DNA from: Arcuatula senhousia
Lineage: Eukaryota; Mollusca; Bivalvia; Mytilida; Mytilidae
Direction: 5' to 3'
DNA length: 64,000 nt
NCBI GenBank assembly: GCA_963971305.1
Contig: OZ020305.1
Location: 5,985,001 to 6,049,000, forward strand
Part shown: piece after piece, positions 23,761 through 36,560 of the stretch
Numbering within the stretch: position 1 is the stretch's first letter
How the letters are laid out: the number at the start of each line of letters is the position of its first letter
Made by a program: the position numbers and the translations under genes
Notes under the pieces: generated by a model
Told to the model about the DNA's origin: nothing
What the model saw: the letters and a program-made list of their open reading frames with translations, nothing else
The model's database searches: none

Positions 23761-24807
23761 TTTCAAATGTGAATGTATAAATTGACATTGATCAATTTAT
23801 TTGATATGGTATAATAATCAATTCATTTGCCAATTTAACTGATTTTACATGTACATTATGTACCATCTGCAGATGAAACTAATGTGATCAACAGATGTCT
23901 GATGGGTTTCAAGTCAGGACCATTGCAATCTTTGATTTCTCCAGTGTGTCTTTGCTTAGTTTGTGTCTTTTCTTTATGCACATGAAATTGATCATACAAG
24001 TTCAATAAAATTTTGTTATTACTCTTTGCATATACTAGATCCATTTGGAATCCTTTTATTTCCTAGTCTACTTGTAAAGATATACACAAATAAAAACAAC
24101 AATATGTACAGAAAAAAAAGGTTTTAATAATTACATACATTCCACTGATCTAGTGAATTGTAAAATCATTTTTCACGATGAACAAACCTTGAATACAACA
24201 GTCTGAGGATTCCAATGAAGCCGTCTATATTTTTGTAACTTTAATTTAACTCCCAATCTCTTGAAGAAAAGATTAATAACAAAACATTGATATTTGTCTT
24301 TCTTCTACAACATGTCAAATGGGATTTTTATAGACACACGTACCTAAAGCCTGGAAACTTGGTCCCCACAAGAATGAAAATTTAATGATAATCATACATG
24401 TAGCTATGGAAGGAACAATCAAGCTGTAATAAAATATCAACCTAATAGCTTGTAAGCATTTAGCAAATCTTTGTTGCTCAACTTACACAATCCAGAAACT
24501 CGGCATATGATTTGAAAAAAAAAATATTGACTTACTATTAGGTTTTAAGGAACTCTTAACAGTGGTATTTGTAATAGAAAACCCCAGACTGTATGGACAT
24601 ACCTGAATAAATTATATATATGATAGAACATAACATTGAATGTTTAAACCACCAACTGTACTAAACACTTATGATGAAATAATGACAATAAAAAGAAAAA
24701 AAAATTGGTACAAAAAATAAACAACAAAAAAACACATACAATTGCTTCCAGACCTCAAATTGTATAAACTTTTCCATTTGAACTTACACATATACTTCAT
24801 CATTTTT
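23761..24807. other. Intergenic AT-rich sequence, nothing recognised
   Basis: No exon, RNA gene or clear repeat is identified between the flanking mobile elements. Confidence 0.35.
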
Positions 24808-25023
24808 GGCCGGATTCACAGAGTGAAAAATCAGGGTTATAAAATGGTGAATGTCAGGCAGCAGGCAGGTGGGCGAGAAAGAAATTTGCGTTGCAGTTTT
24901 TTCAGTGACTACTAATCACAGCCATTTGATGTTTGGTCTACAGCATTGTGGTGTGGTCCCATGATGTGGGATTCGATAGTATTGGTGTTGCTCACCTACT
25001 TACTGTTTAACGAAATCTGGCCA
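24808..25023. mobile_element. GGCCGGATT-type MITE
   Basis: It starts GGCCGGATTCACAGAGTGAA and ends AACGAAATCTGGCC (inverted). The interior has TTATAAAATGGTGAATGTCA and CTACTTACTGTTTAACGAAA. Same family as 10984-11182, 41444-41650 and 62149-62690. Confidence 0.75.
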
Positions 25024-25654
25024 TTTTTTACTTTGACAGATTTTTTTTTAAGGCCATCTTTTTTTCAAATTTTGAAACCATAGGTTGCATGTTTATGGTG
25101 TTAATTATTCTTCCTTGAGATACAGTCAATGACAGTGTTGTATAACAACTATAAATTTGTTCATCCTTTGTATCTTTACCCGTCTTAAATTTTCTTGATG
25201 AACATGTACATAAAATTCATGTAAAATCAATGTTGATAGTTGATCGATTCATCTTTTAATAAGCCATTTTCCCCAAAAGCACAAAATGAATTTTCACTAC
25301 ATTTAGCTTGGTGTCAGAAAAACGATTCTCCTATCTGAGTAATAGGTCTAAATGAGATTATTCTCCTTTACCTGACAATTGAGTCTGACATTTAACTGTT
25401 TGCCTTATAATCCATTATGAACATCTGTGAAATACATGTAAATGAAAATAATGTACTACACTAAACTATCTTTTAATATATAACAGATTAGTTCAATCTG
25501 AATGAGTTTTGTTACAATACGGATTGGTTTAACCCTTTAAAATCTCAACTATATGTATTGAAATATTACACATGCAGTACACTAAAACTGGACTAAATCC
25601 ATTCTTAATCAAAAAGAAATGTCAGAAGCAAATTAGGTTTTTCAGTACTAGTTT

Positions 25655-25864
25655 ACTGTGGATTCATATTATTCTTTGGGTATCAATTTGAGTGGTTTTC
25701 ATGGGTGGCATTGACCCACAAAATTTGATACCCCACGTAAAGAAAATTTAACATTGATCTGTATGCTGCAGCTGTCAATACCACAAAGTTAAGAGTCCAC
25801 AAACTGATATTTTTTCATCAAACAACAAAAATTGGTCTTCGCAAAAATAAATAAATCCACAGTA
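25655..25864. mobile_element. CTGTGGATTCAT MITE with TA borders (copy 1)
   Basis: TACTGTGGATTCATATTATT at the left and AATAAATCCACAGTA at the right form inverted ends bordered by TA, about 210 bp in all. Copies at 51236-51438 and 54375-54592 share GATGAAAAA, the GGTATCAA-type block and ACCCCACGAA. TA borders suggest a Tc1/mariner-like non-autonomous element. Confidence 0.65.
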
Positions 25865-26678
25865 GTTTATTTTTCAATGTACAACAAATGATCAGGTTGA
25901 CCATTATGTTTTACCTGTATTGGCTCTGTATTATAATATATGTCAAATAGTTTGAAAGCAGTCTTAGCACTATAAAATGGTCAAATAGTCTCAGAAAAAA
26001 AATCTAAAAAAAAAAACCAGAAAGAAAAGGAAACATGGTTTAATGTTCAAAAACATCATAAGACTGTGTACATGTATTCATTTTATGATTAACAGCACAT
26101 GTCCTTGAGTTCTGGCCATATATATCTACTTAAAAAAACAACAACACATACTGTAAAATGGCATGAGGTTCTTTTTTTAAGTAGATAAACTTGCCCAAAA
26201 CTTAAGCAACTGTTTGTAAATAAGGTTCTTTCACAAATATGTACTATTGATTATGAAATACATTTACCCAACAGGAAATATTTCTATATTTACATGTAGA
26301 TAATCCTATTAGTCATCAAAAGTAGATGTCTTGAATGTAATATAAGAAATTAAAAACATAATCAATTAAAGTGTTTAACAATAGATCAAAACACATTATT
26401 ACTAAACGATGCCAAAGCAAAACTTCTAAACATTTTCCAATGACAAAGTTCGAACTAATATTTGTACTTAAATAATTACACAATTTCAAATGTTCTCTTC
26501 CATGTACATGTTTCTAATTATAGTCTCTAATTGTCATGATATGTGGTGTGAAAAAAAAGACTAGACTTTTTATGTTTTCAAATTCCTAATGATAATCAGA
26601 CATGTACGTACCAGGGGTACATGACATATACAAAAAAAAATATATAATATTAAAGTTTGTTTTTGCCTACAAAAACGA

Positions 26679-27446
26679 TGTCTCCCCCCGTTTCCCCAAA
26701 AAGTTCCAAGTTCAAAGGACCAAAATTCCCACAATCATTTGAGAATCAAAATTTCCTGGTAACATGCACAACTACATATGATGTTCTTCCTATATACCAA
26801 GTTTCATTGAATTCAGTTCAGTAGTTTCAGAGGAGTTGCGCTGACAAGATGATAAATGAGGATTTTCAGCCATTTTCTAAGTTCAAGGGCCGTAACTCCT
26901 ACAAAAATTTGAGGATCAAAATTTCCTGGTAATATGCACAACTACATATGGTGTCCTTCCTATATACCAAGTTTTGTTGAATTCGGTTCAGTAGTTTCAG
27001 AGGAGTTGCGCTGACAAGATGATAAATAAGGATTTTCAGCAATTTTCTAAGTTCAAAGGGCTGTAACTCCTACAAAAATTTGAGGATCAAAATTTCCTGG
27101 TAATATGCACAACTACATATGGTGTCCTTCCTATATACCAAGTTTCATTGAATTCGGTTCAGTAGTTTCAGAGGAGTTGCGCTGACAAGATGATATTTGA
27201 GGATTTTCAGCAATTTTCTAAGTTCAAAGGGCCATAACTCCCACAAAAATTTGAGGATCAAAATTTCCTGGTAATATGCACAACTACATATGGTGTCCTT
27301 CCTATATACCAAGTTTCGTTGAATTCGGTTCAGTAGTTTCAGAGGAGTTGCGCTGACAAACTTTGTGACGGACAGACGGACGGACGGACAGACGGACGGA
27401 CACGACAAAAACAATATGTCTCCCCACAAAAGTGGGGGGAGACATA
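26679..27446. mobile_element. Tandem-core element with ATGTCTCCCC ends (copy 2)
   Basis: ATGTCTCCCCCCG near 26679 is inverted as GTGGGGGGAGACAT ending at 27444. Four units of 170-171 bp (CAGTAGTTTCAGAGGAGTTG near 26819, 26989, 27160 and 27331) each carry ATATGCACAACTACATATGG. The tail is a run of GGACAGACGGACGGAC repeats. Several overlapping minus-strand frames follow the repeats and are not genes. Confidence 0.8.
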
Positions 27447-28321
27447 AAAATATTTGTATGGCATATAGTCTTCAAAAAGTTAACCATGAAGCAGTTACAT
27501 GTAGTTCATGATTATCTGCACAATAAATTAATATTTCAATATTCATATGTATCATAATTTGAAACATGTGCAAGATGTACACACATATGCAGTTACTGGT
27601 GTATAACATCTTGTACATGTCGTATAATGTCTATGATTTGTAGAAAAAAATTCAGATCTGACAACAATAATTATACATGTACATATAAATTTTGATAATA
27701 ACAAATGTACAATATATACATGTATCAGGCACACATAAATTAAAAATTTCTTTCATACAGAGATAATAATTTTTAAAGACTAAAGTAAATAACTTTCATC
27801 TCCACTTTTAAACATTCATAGAAATTACAAATGTATAGACATTGTAAATGTGATAAATTCAATTATTGTTAATAAATAAATCAATTGGTTGACATAAAAG
27901 ACTCTGGAATGAACACAAGACCAAAACAGCTACTATATAAGACATTCACGATAGGTAAGGTGGAATTACATATGTATGGATTACAAATGTATGATGATAA
28001 ATGGGTTGGTATGGACGTCCTAGTGATTCTGAAGGCCCATCGGACACAATCAATGGGTAGATCCTAAAAAATGTTTATTCGACATACAAATGTTTAAATG
28101 TGAATACTTGTAAAAAATTTTCACTTTACGTCCATCAACATGATCAAGTCAAATGACCTTTGGTATCACTAGATTTTCTATGAAATACATTGGCACTATG
28201 ACATGTTTTAAAATTTCTTCCTTTATGGCATCAGTCAAAAGACTGTTGCCAAAAACAATATCATACACATGACTTTTTTATATATACATGTACAGTACAT
28301 GTATATAAACACTGTTCATAT
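27447..28321. other. 3' flank of the 28322-30148 gene, AT-rich
   Basis: This probably includes the 3' untranslated region of the minus-strand gene at 28322. TTTATT at 28074-28079 reads AATAAA on the minus strand. Nothing else is recognised. Confidence 0.4.
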
Positions 28322-30148
28322 TTAAAAAGAAGTTGGTGAGAACATTTGCCGCTCTCTTTTTGATGAAGAGACTTTTGATGTAGTTGCCCAGCTAACAGTT
28401 TGCCGTCCTAGATTAGATAGTTTGTCTGTCACCTTTTTGACAGGTGTTGCCGAACCTGATTTCAAACTTTCGTCACTTCTGTATTTTTCATCTTTATTTT
28501 TTTGGTCTTTATGTATATTTTCAAGTTTATTCTCCATCTCTTGGAAGCGATGTGGAGCATTTTGTAATCGTTGTAGCGCTCCAGTTGAACTTGTTCTCCT
28601 TAGACCACTAGCGACTGGCTCTACTACAGCCATTTCTTCCACTTTAGTGTCATCTATAAACTGTGGTGTTGTATTTTCTAAAGCTTTGGCTTCCTCTTGT
28701 ACAAGTTGATTAATTTTACCAGTCGAGTTTGACCTTTTATGTCCTTTTTTCGAACCAAACATTCCTCCTCTTACAAACGAGGAAGTATTTTCTGAATTAT
28801 CATTCCTTCTGAAAATATCTCCGCGTGCATAAACATTCGACCTCTTAGAAACTCTCAATGCTGCATTGTTGCTTGGTGTTCTAGCAATGTTTGATATCCC
28901 ACTAAACATGTCAGTGTCAAAGATTCCACTATAATCCAGACCAGTATCGTCGTGGAATTTAGCCATCTTGTCTATGGTCTTTTCTGTCAGCAATGACAAA
29001 TCGTCTTTTGTCTGTTCATTCATTTTAACATTAGAATCTGATAAAGCAGGGGGTATAGCCACATCACATAATACTGTTTTTTCTTCTTTCACATTTTCCT
29101 TTTTACCTACATCACTCTTTTTATAGCCTGTACCTGTTGAATGACGACGAGATTCAAAAGGCTTTACTCTGGGTGTTACTTCGGCCCAGTAGGGTTCATA
29201 ACTGTTTGTGTTAGGAGCTGCAGCAGTAAACCCCATTTCTTCAACCTTGCTTGCAATGGAGTAGTCTCCTGATGGCCTCATATGAGGAATATGGGGAGAA
29301 TCATGGTCTGCACCTTTAAAATAAAACAACAGTTTATCCTTTTTATAACTAGTGAAACATATATTTTTAATATTGAAAATACCTAAAAGTAAATCATATA
29401 TAGAATTTTTAGCAAAAATTCACTATGTAATCATAATTTCAAATGGTTTTGAAAAAAATGACCCTTAAAATTGTGTATTTACATGTACATGTACATTTAT
29501 TCCATAGATAAGCTAAATCAGCTATTTTTTAGGTTACTTCAATGTGTGCCATTAATGTTCCCCTGTGATAAGTTTTAAATAATTACATTACCTGGTTCAT
29601 TTTACTAGTAATTCACTTTTCATGAATTGTGCAAAAATATAGCTCTCTTTCAATACTTACATGTTGTACCCATTCAATACTTAGCTGAAACTTTTTCATG
29701 TTTTTAAACATTTTGAACAGTGAATACTTGAAAAGTTGTAAACTTGTTTTTAAGTCACCTTTATAAATTCATGTGCATTTTGAACCTGCCTAAGTTTGAT
29801 AAACAAAAATTCTTCCTTAAAAAAGTGGTCTGGTTTAAACAGACTTTTAAGTATATGAAATTTGTAACCCAGTAAATAAATAACACGTATAAAATAAGGG
29901 AAAAGTGTTTTAAATAATTTATTTACCATCCCCTTCCTCAGGAATAACATTTCTATAATTTCCACTGAATAAGGAGAAAAAATTCAGAGCTTTAGGTATG
30001 TACAAAGACGGTTGGAAGCTGAACTCAGGAGTCTCATTTTCCTTTGGTTTATTTCTAACGATGCAATCCTTCGTCTCGATAGTGGGAAAATCCCCAGATT
30101 GCAGTGCATGTTCGTCTCGTGTGTCCATCTTTTAGTCTATTTCATTCT
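28322..30148 (-). CDS. Uncharacterised Ser-rich protein, 397 aa
   Basis: Two coding exons on the minus strand, 30128-29927 and 29313-28322, join in phase (GAT G | GT) to give 397 aa. The start ATG at 30128 follows a splice acceptor (exon begins near 30146), so a non-coding upstream exon exists, perhaps at 34692 or 37379 where GTAAG donors occur. No domain is recognised. The protein is hydrophilic, rich in Ser, Lys, Asn and Glu, and probably mostly disordered. An aromatic N-terminal patch (FSFQPSLYIPKALNFFSLF) may be a binding motif. Three basophilic motifs recur: RRHSTGTG (123-130), KRSNSTGK (261-268) and RRTSSTGA (306-313). A short charged, possibly helical stretch follows (about 315-350). 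The long second exon and phased junction favour a real gene. No function can be assigned. Confidence 0.8.
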
Positions 30149-30752
30149 GAAAACAGAACAATCATTGTGAAGATAAGTCTAAATATACAACAATATATAA
30201 ACCACAAAGTTATCAACACCAAAATAAAATTGTCCTACATTGTGTTAAGATAAGTCAGCAAGATTACTAATAAACTTGACTTTTATATAACCCCAAATAA
30301 TCTTTTAGTTACCGGTTATACATCTATTTCTTACGTAAGAAACATATTCCTAGAGGGTAAAGGTAATACATACAATAAAACCAAAATGTTCATAGACACA
30401 ACATGTAGCTAGTTCAACCTAGTGCTTGTTTATTGAAGGAAATTGATATTTAAATAAATGCATTTGTATTCATATCCATAACACATCAACATGCATTTAA
30501 AATATTGAACAACATAATAATACAACCAGTCAAATCTGGTCTTTAGAATTTAATTTACAGCTTGCAGTCTATAATCTTTTCTTGAAGCCAACCACATTCA
30601 TTTTAACGTGAAATCAACTTAAGTGATTTTCTTTTAAGTTTCATACATGTACACTGATATGTATGTTTTAAGCAAATTCCAATTGTTTATAATACCATTT
30701 ACACAGGCAATTTGTCTTAAAATTAATTCAATTCAATTCTTTATTACTTTAA

Positions 30753-31862
30753 GGTAGCACCATACAAAAGTGCTAAAATTTTATCAAAATTTTAATTTAT
30801 AATTTTTTCAATACTATAAAATGTCCTTTATCTAATGGTGCAAAAATATTTTCAGTACACCTAATAATTAATGAGCTATGGTGATGATTAAAAAATCAAA
30901 ACAAATGCACATGTAATTTAAGCTGTCAATAAACCATGGAGGTTGGTCTTATCTATAACAGCTGGAAAGTTTTATGACTTTTGACCAGTCATTTGAAGTG
31001 AAATAAGTTAACTGAATAAGATGGACAATCAATAGTGGAAACATCTGGACAGTGGAGGAGGAGTCTTGCCCTTTACAGTTAACAACTGACCTGAGATAAG
31101 GTCAATTTGATGTAATATTTCCTGCAAATTCTGAATTAAGTGTAGGGGGTTGTGCATTTTGGGCTATATTTAATGTTTGTGTGGATGAAACTAAGGTTTA
31201 TAGGTCAAATAAATGTTGATTTATGATGATCTAAGAATCCAACAGTGCTCCCATGGTAGAATCATGCCATTTGATCTAGTAAATGGGGCTCAAAGTAGGA
31301 AATTGATATTTTTGGGGTTTTTCCACTTTCATTTTTCAAGAGAAAATTTAAGTTTGATTGAATTTAGCTCCCACATGAGTACCCCAATGTGGCTGGTTTT
31401 TGGATATGTTATTCCAAGGTCTATTATCAACATAACTGTGTCTCAGATTTTAGATTAAAGCTTCAGAAAATATTTTATGGCACATTGAATAGAGTGACCC
31501 CTTATGCAATAAAGCCTTGTACACAAAATATTGCTTAATTGGAGAATGGAATGTGATAGGAAAATTCTGAGACACGGTTTTGAAGGTCATGCTGTGTTGA
31601 TTCAGATTAAATCAATGTTAAAGAGATATTTGTAATGCTAGGAGAGCTAATTTCATTTGAGTCAGTTGTGTTGAAATTTTTAATTTTGAACAGTAATTCC
31701 ATCTGTTATACATTATAGTTAATTTTTGTAGGTATCATCATAAAGGGTTACATTTCCTCTTTCAAATATTGTCTCATTTATTAAAATTGGTAAAATAATA
31801 AGAAAGTTATGCAAGTTTAAAGTGTGATGGTCGGACTAAAACAACCTTTGTATGGTGCTACC
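30753..31862. mobile_element. 1.1-kb TTAA-flanked element
   Basis: TTAA (30749-30752) followed by GGTAGCACCATACAAA, and TTTGTATGGTGCTACC followed by TTAA (31863-31866), give perfect inverted ends of at least 16 bp. Length is 1110 bp with no transposase. TTAA borders point to a piggyBac-type non-autonomous element. Confidence 0.78.
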
Positions 31863-31984
31863 TTAAGCAACAAGGCTCATCAGTACATACAATATATAAT
31901 ATAAAGCAGTGTACAAAAAGTGAACAATAATGTCAATATTTGAATTTGTTACATCTGAGATACATTTCAAACAATTAAAGTTGA

Positions 31985-32245
31985 CCTTAAATTAAATGCA
32001 TGATAGATAAATTAAAATTAACGTTAAGCTCGATTAACACTAATTTAACATTAATATAACACTTATTTAATGTTAAATTAACGTTAATTTAACGTTCAAA
32101 TTTTTAACGTTAATTTGGTGTTAAACATTAACGTTAAATTGGTGTTTAACTTTCTTGTTGAAATATTCGACGTCAAATGTTAAACTGTAACATTAGATTA
32201 ACAATTGAAGCTCGACTAACACTATAAATTTAACGTTAATTTAAC
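31985..32245. repeat. TTAACGTTAA-rich palindromic tract
   Basis: Many copies of TTAACGTTAA, TTAACATTAA and related half-palindromes occur within about 260 bp, flanked by two similar GCTCGA(T/C)TAACACTA stretches (near 32028 and 32211). No coding function is seen. Confidence 0.6.
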
Positions 32246-34691
32246 TTTTATTGAAGACAAACTGCCTGTGTACCATAATTGAAGTAAATATGTTGATTTT
32301 TGTATAAGCACATTCACATATAATATGGAGTAGGCATTGCCTAAATGCGAGCATAGCCAAAAGTTTATATAATGTATTTGGGGCGAGATGGTATGGGGCG
32401 ATTAAGCTTCGAGACACGTTAGTTTCGTACGTGCATATAACCAAGACAAAACGAGCAGCTTATGTGTATTTATTATTTTAAGAATATTATTTTCTTGTAA
32501 AAAGCGCAATTTATAATTTTTTAAGCATTATTTCTTTTCTTATAAATTATTTTATCATTCACTCCGGTCCTGTAAAAATTATAACCCTTTCCGGACCATA
32601 AAAAATCTAAATCATCATTAGCAAATTTCTCGCGGAGACAAATACCGTAGAGCTCTCCGCTCGAGCGGGCACTTTGTGCCCGCTTGCGAGCTATGCTCGC
32701 TATTACAAGCAAAATCAATATTGGAGGTTAAATCAGTAGGAAGAAGACTCTAAACTGAATACCAACTAGATTTTCCCCTTCAGATATTAGAACAGGCATA
32801 ACAGGAAACTTATATTGAAAGACCCAATTTTAAATTACCAATCAATGGTAAATTTTTACATAAGAAACATATTCCTAGAGGGAAAATATGAAAATATCCC
32901 CAAATAGCATGTATAGTTTGTGGAAGAAATTTAAACTGCCTTCATTTACTTATTCATTTTATAAATTTAGAATACAAGACGTCATTGCTATATTCATTAT
33001 TTTTAAATGTTGAATGCTGTATCATGTTTCATATCTAATTTTTGTGTGGAAACTTAATGTATAGGAATGACAACGAATGATCTTTCATACATCCTGGAGA
33101 ACATAATAAACTGAGATTAAAACATAAAAATATTACAATGAAAAACATCATTTTTTTTAATTCATCTGCCATTATAATAGGTCGTATTTTCTTTTAATCC
33201 TAAATACATATATAACTCTTCCTTATTTATGTTATCTAAACATTCATCAATTAAATATATATATAGTCTGACAAACAACAATTTAATATTATAATATAAT
33301 ATCTGTTTTCATAATAACCAATCTGATTGTCAATCATTATTGACAACCAAAATGTTAGAAAAAAGTTAAGACCACTTTTCAAGATTTTCATTTTTTTTTC
33401 TGTGGGGAAGAATGGTCTCAAAAGCTGAAAATATAAATCTTTAGTCATAAGCCTATAAAATAATTAGTTGTTGATGTAATCATGATAATTCAAACATATT
33501 CTTTTATGACTAAGCTTTTTAAACTCCGATATTTTGATCGTGACAGTGCTGTTTACCTACATTTGGGTTCTAGGTTCAGTAAATCTAAACAATTAAACTT
33601 GATCATACAAACAAATCTTCATTCCTTGTGTTTTAAATTAAGTATGACTTACATGTAAGACAGTTTCAACCTATGATCATTTTTTGTCCAATTGTTTTCT
33701 TAAACATGGTACATGTATAAGATTTAAAAATCAACAATATAAATCTTACATGTTTTAACTTTCTGTGATTATAATCTATCAAAATCAATAATCATGATAA
33801 TAAAAATGTAACCTATTAAATAATATTATGTTGACAAGTCTGACAATAGATTTGTATTTAATCAGGTTAATCTTGTTCTCAAACCTGGCACCTTAGTTAA
33901 TGAGGTATTAATTGACCATGTCACTTAAGGCCTGAATTAAGCAAACTCGCCAATTCTTAGTTTTTCCAATGTATAATAATAAAAGTTAATACAGGAACAG
34001 TATATTATTCAATGTATAAAAGACAGTGGATTTAGAAACACAAAAGGGGGTCCTCTAAATGTATTAAATTTGCATATATAGTCATAATAAGTGTGGTGTT
34101 TTTGTTCAAAGTAATCATGATCATGATGAGGTTCAGGTGCTTCTTGGCCAGATCCACCATTGATTGATTCACTAATTAGCTTACCTGGGCATTTTAAAAA
34201 CTATCTTTTATTCTGAATGTTTTATATACCTGTTTAATGTTGTTTACAAAATATAATACATTGTAGTTGTCCTGAAGAGAGTGCCAGGAGGAAAATATGT
34301 TTACCAAAAGAAAATAGAAAAACTATCCAAAAACTAAAGGCAGTGAGAGTTCATAACCTTTACATACCTGCTATAACTGGTTAGTGTCAATGTAAATACG
34401 TTCACTGTCCCAGTTATTGGACACAATCTTAACCAGTCTGTTTTGACGTTAATTTTACAATCGTATTGTTGACACCACTGTATGATAAACGTGTTCATCT
34501 TTAGAAAGGGATCACAAGCAAGATTATCAGATTAAATCCTAATTAACAGAAAAGGTTATAATGATTTTGTGAAATAACCCCCCCTTTTTTCATCATTAAG
34601 AACTAAAACCTGAAATGGGCTTTTTCTGAATGGTTTATTCATTCATTTTTCTTTGTCACTTATAAGTAAACTAATCTGAATATAATCTTAC
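32246..34691. other. AT-rich intergenic or 5' intron sequence
   Basis: A GC-rich double hairpin lies at 32664-32700 (AGCGGGCAC/GTGCCCGCT, then GCGAG/CTCGC). Otherwise no exon or repeat is recognised. Part of this may be the intron between a non-coding first exon and the 28322-30148 gene. Confidence 0.35.
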
Positions 34692-34899
34692 CTCTTAATA
34701 TAGTTAAAAGTGTATATTTCGTCTGTAAATAAATAAATTCCGCATGTGTACGTTCTCCATTCTTCATGTCTTTATTCTTTATTTCATCATCAGCTGATAG
34801 TTTTTGATTGGTCCGTAGAAACACACATTTAATCAAACACAAGTACAATGTCAAGGTTATTTGGCCAAAGTTCGGTTGTTTACTTGAACACGGGATAGA
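34692..34899. promoter_or_regulatory. Possible divergent promoter and 5' exon region
   Basis: On the minus strand, a GTAAG donor at 34691-34687 could end a non-coding first exon of the 28322-30148 gene. On the plus strand, the tentative small gene starts at 34900. Composition is locally less AT-rich. Both transcription starts are inferred only. Confidence 0.25.
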
Positions 34900-35583
34900 A
34901 TGTCTACGGCAAAAAATGTTACGGCATGGCAGTGTAAGAACGAAATGAATGGCAGAAAATGTATTTATCAAACTTTTCAAAAGAATCTGCGTATATTTCA
35001 AATAATATATCAAAATCAAAATGCCCATGCTCAAAGTAGTGGTTTGTTATTGATATTAGGCCGAACCGTTTTTAAATTCAATTAATGGTTTAAGTGTGAA
35101 GCTGATTCAAAAGCCGTCCATGTGTCAAAAATTTATGCAAATGGAGACCTTTTTGGACAATATCTTCAAATGCTGAGCATTTATATGTTATTTTGTACCT
35201 GTGACATGTTTTATTCATTCAATGTGTTTATGCATAGTTTCTTTGGGCACAGGAATAGAGGCTCTATATGAAAAATACAAATTAAGAAGATTTGGAACGG
35301 CACAAACATTACTAAGAGAATTATGCATGGCTAATACATATTACGGTACCTTCTCAATTTATTTGAAACTCCGAAACAAGTTTTAATTAATGCAAAAAAG
35401 GTAATATTAAAATAACCAAATTTGGAGTGTCCATAAAGAAAAGACAAAACACGGAAAGCATTCCTTAATACTTCCTTTTTTACTTAAACAAATCCAGCAT
35501 ACATTCAAATCGAATGTACAAACTAATACCTTTATTTTACAGAAGATTCGTTTACTAGTCACAAATATGCAATACTCAAATAA
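34900..35583 (+). CDS. Tentative small spliced gene, 60 aa
   Basis: Three exons join in phase: 34900-34933, 35238-35345 and 35543-35583, all GT-AG. The product would start MSTAKNVTAWQF and contain EALYEKYKLRRFGTAQTLL and a C-terminal YAILK. The middle exon has the amphipathic, charged composition of real coding sequence. The TAA stop overlaps AATAAA (35579-35584). It is not recognised as any family, and no signal peptide or membrane segment is seen. The middle exon could instead belong to a longer gene or be a pseudogene fragment. The acceptor of exon 2 has a weak pyrimidine tract. Confidence 0.35.
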
Positions 35584-35739
35584 ATATTTTATTTTACAAA
35601 TGATACAATGGTTATAGCATATCAATATCAATCACATCAAGCAAGAAAACGATAGGAAATATATACCATACAAAACAAGTCACTTGCTAGACAATTCATT
35701 TCAATTGTCTTTCGCCGAAATGTGACAAAGGAACCTAGT

Positions 35740-36560
35740 AATAGTCTTTTGCCCGTCCGTGTGTGCGCCCGTCAAACTAAAGTTGTCACAATCCCCAGCT
35801 GAGACCGCGAAAGGGATTTTGATGAAAGTTTGAAGGATTTTTTTCATGATATGTAAGACCGGAAGGCTATTTTTATCGAACAGAACTTAAAGGAGTTTTG
35901 TTTACTTTATCACCTTTATTCATTTTAGTTTATGGAATACCTTTTGTAGACACAATTCTCTCGAGACAGTAAAACCGAAATTTCTAAACGGTGGTAAGTG
36001 ATAATCAAGTCACATCTAATGGTGAAATATCATTAACCTCAAGCATTTGGTATTTGAGATATGGACCTTAACAAATAGTGTTACAGACATACAGACGGAC
36101 AAGGTTACCCATCTAGTGGCGAAATTTCATTGACCCCCACCCCCAACATGTAGTATCCGGAATAACGGGATCATAATCAAGAGCTCAACCAAAGTCCTTC
36201 ATGCTTAAAATAAAGGTCACAGTGACCTAATTTCTAAGAGGTGGCGTAGCCCTACCAGATCCACATTTTTGTACAATATTATTGACCCCAACTTGTATAG
36301 TGTTTGAGATATGAACCTTAACCAAGAACTTAACCAAAGTCATTCATACATAAAATAAATGTCACAGCGAACTTATTTCTAGCGGTTGGTGTAGTGCTAC
36401 CTAAGACATATCTATAGCTGTGAAATTGAAATTTCATTGAACCCCAAATATTTAGAATTTGAGTTAATGGTACTTAACCAAAGTGTTACAAAAGTATGCA
36501 CGGACTGAAAAACGGAAAACAATATATTCGATTCATATACGTGGTCGGGCCATAAGAATC
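35740..36560. repeat. Degenerate interspersed repeat with CCGTCCGTG start
   Basis: It begins near TTTTGCCCGTCCGTGTGTGC, with internal repeats of AACCAAAGT(C/G)(A/C)TTCAT and AAATAAA(G/T)GTCACAG, and ends near ACGGACTGAAAAACGG. It resembles the other tandem-core elements but is more decayed. Confidence 0.5.

Noticed and set aside
34660..35034. 124-codon minus-strand frame
   Set aside because: It overlaps the tentative plus-strand exon and the possible 5' exon; the protein has no coding character that I can support.
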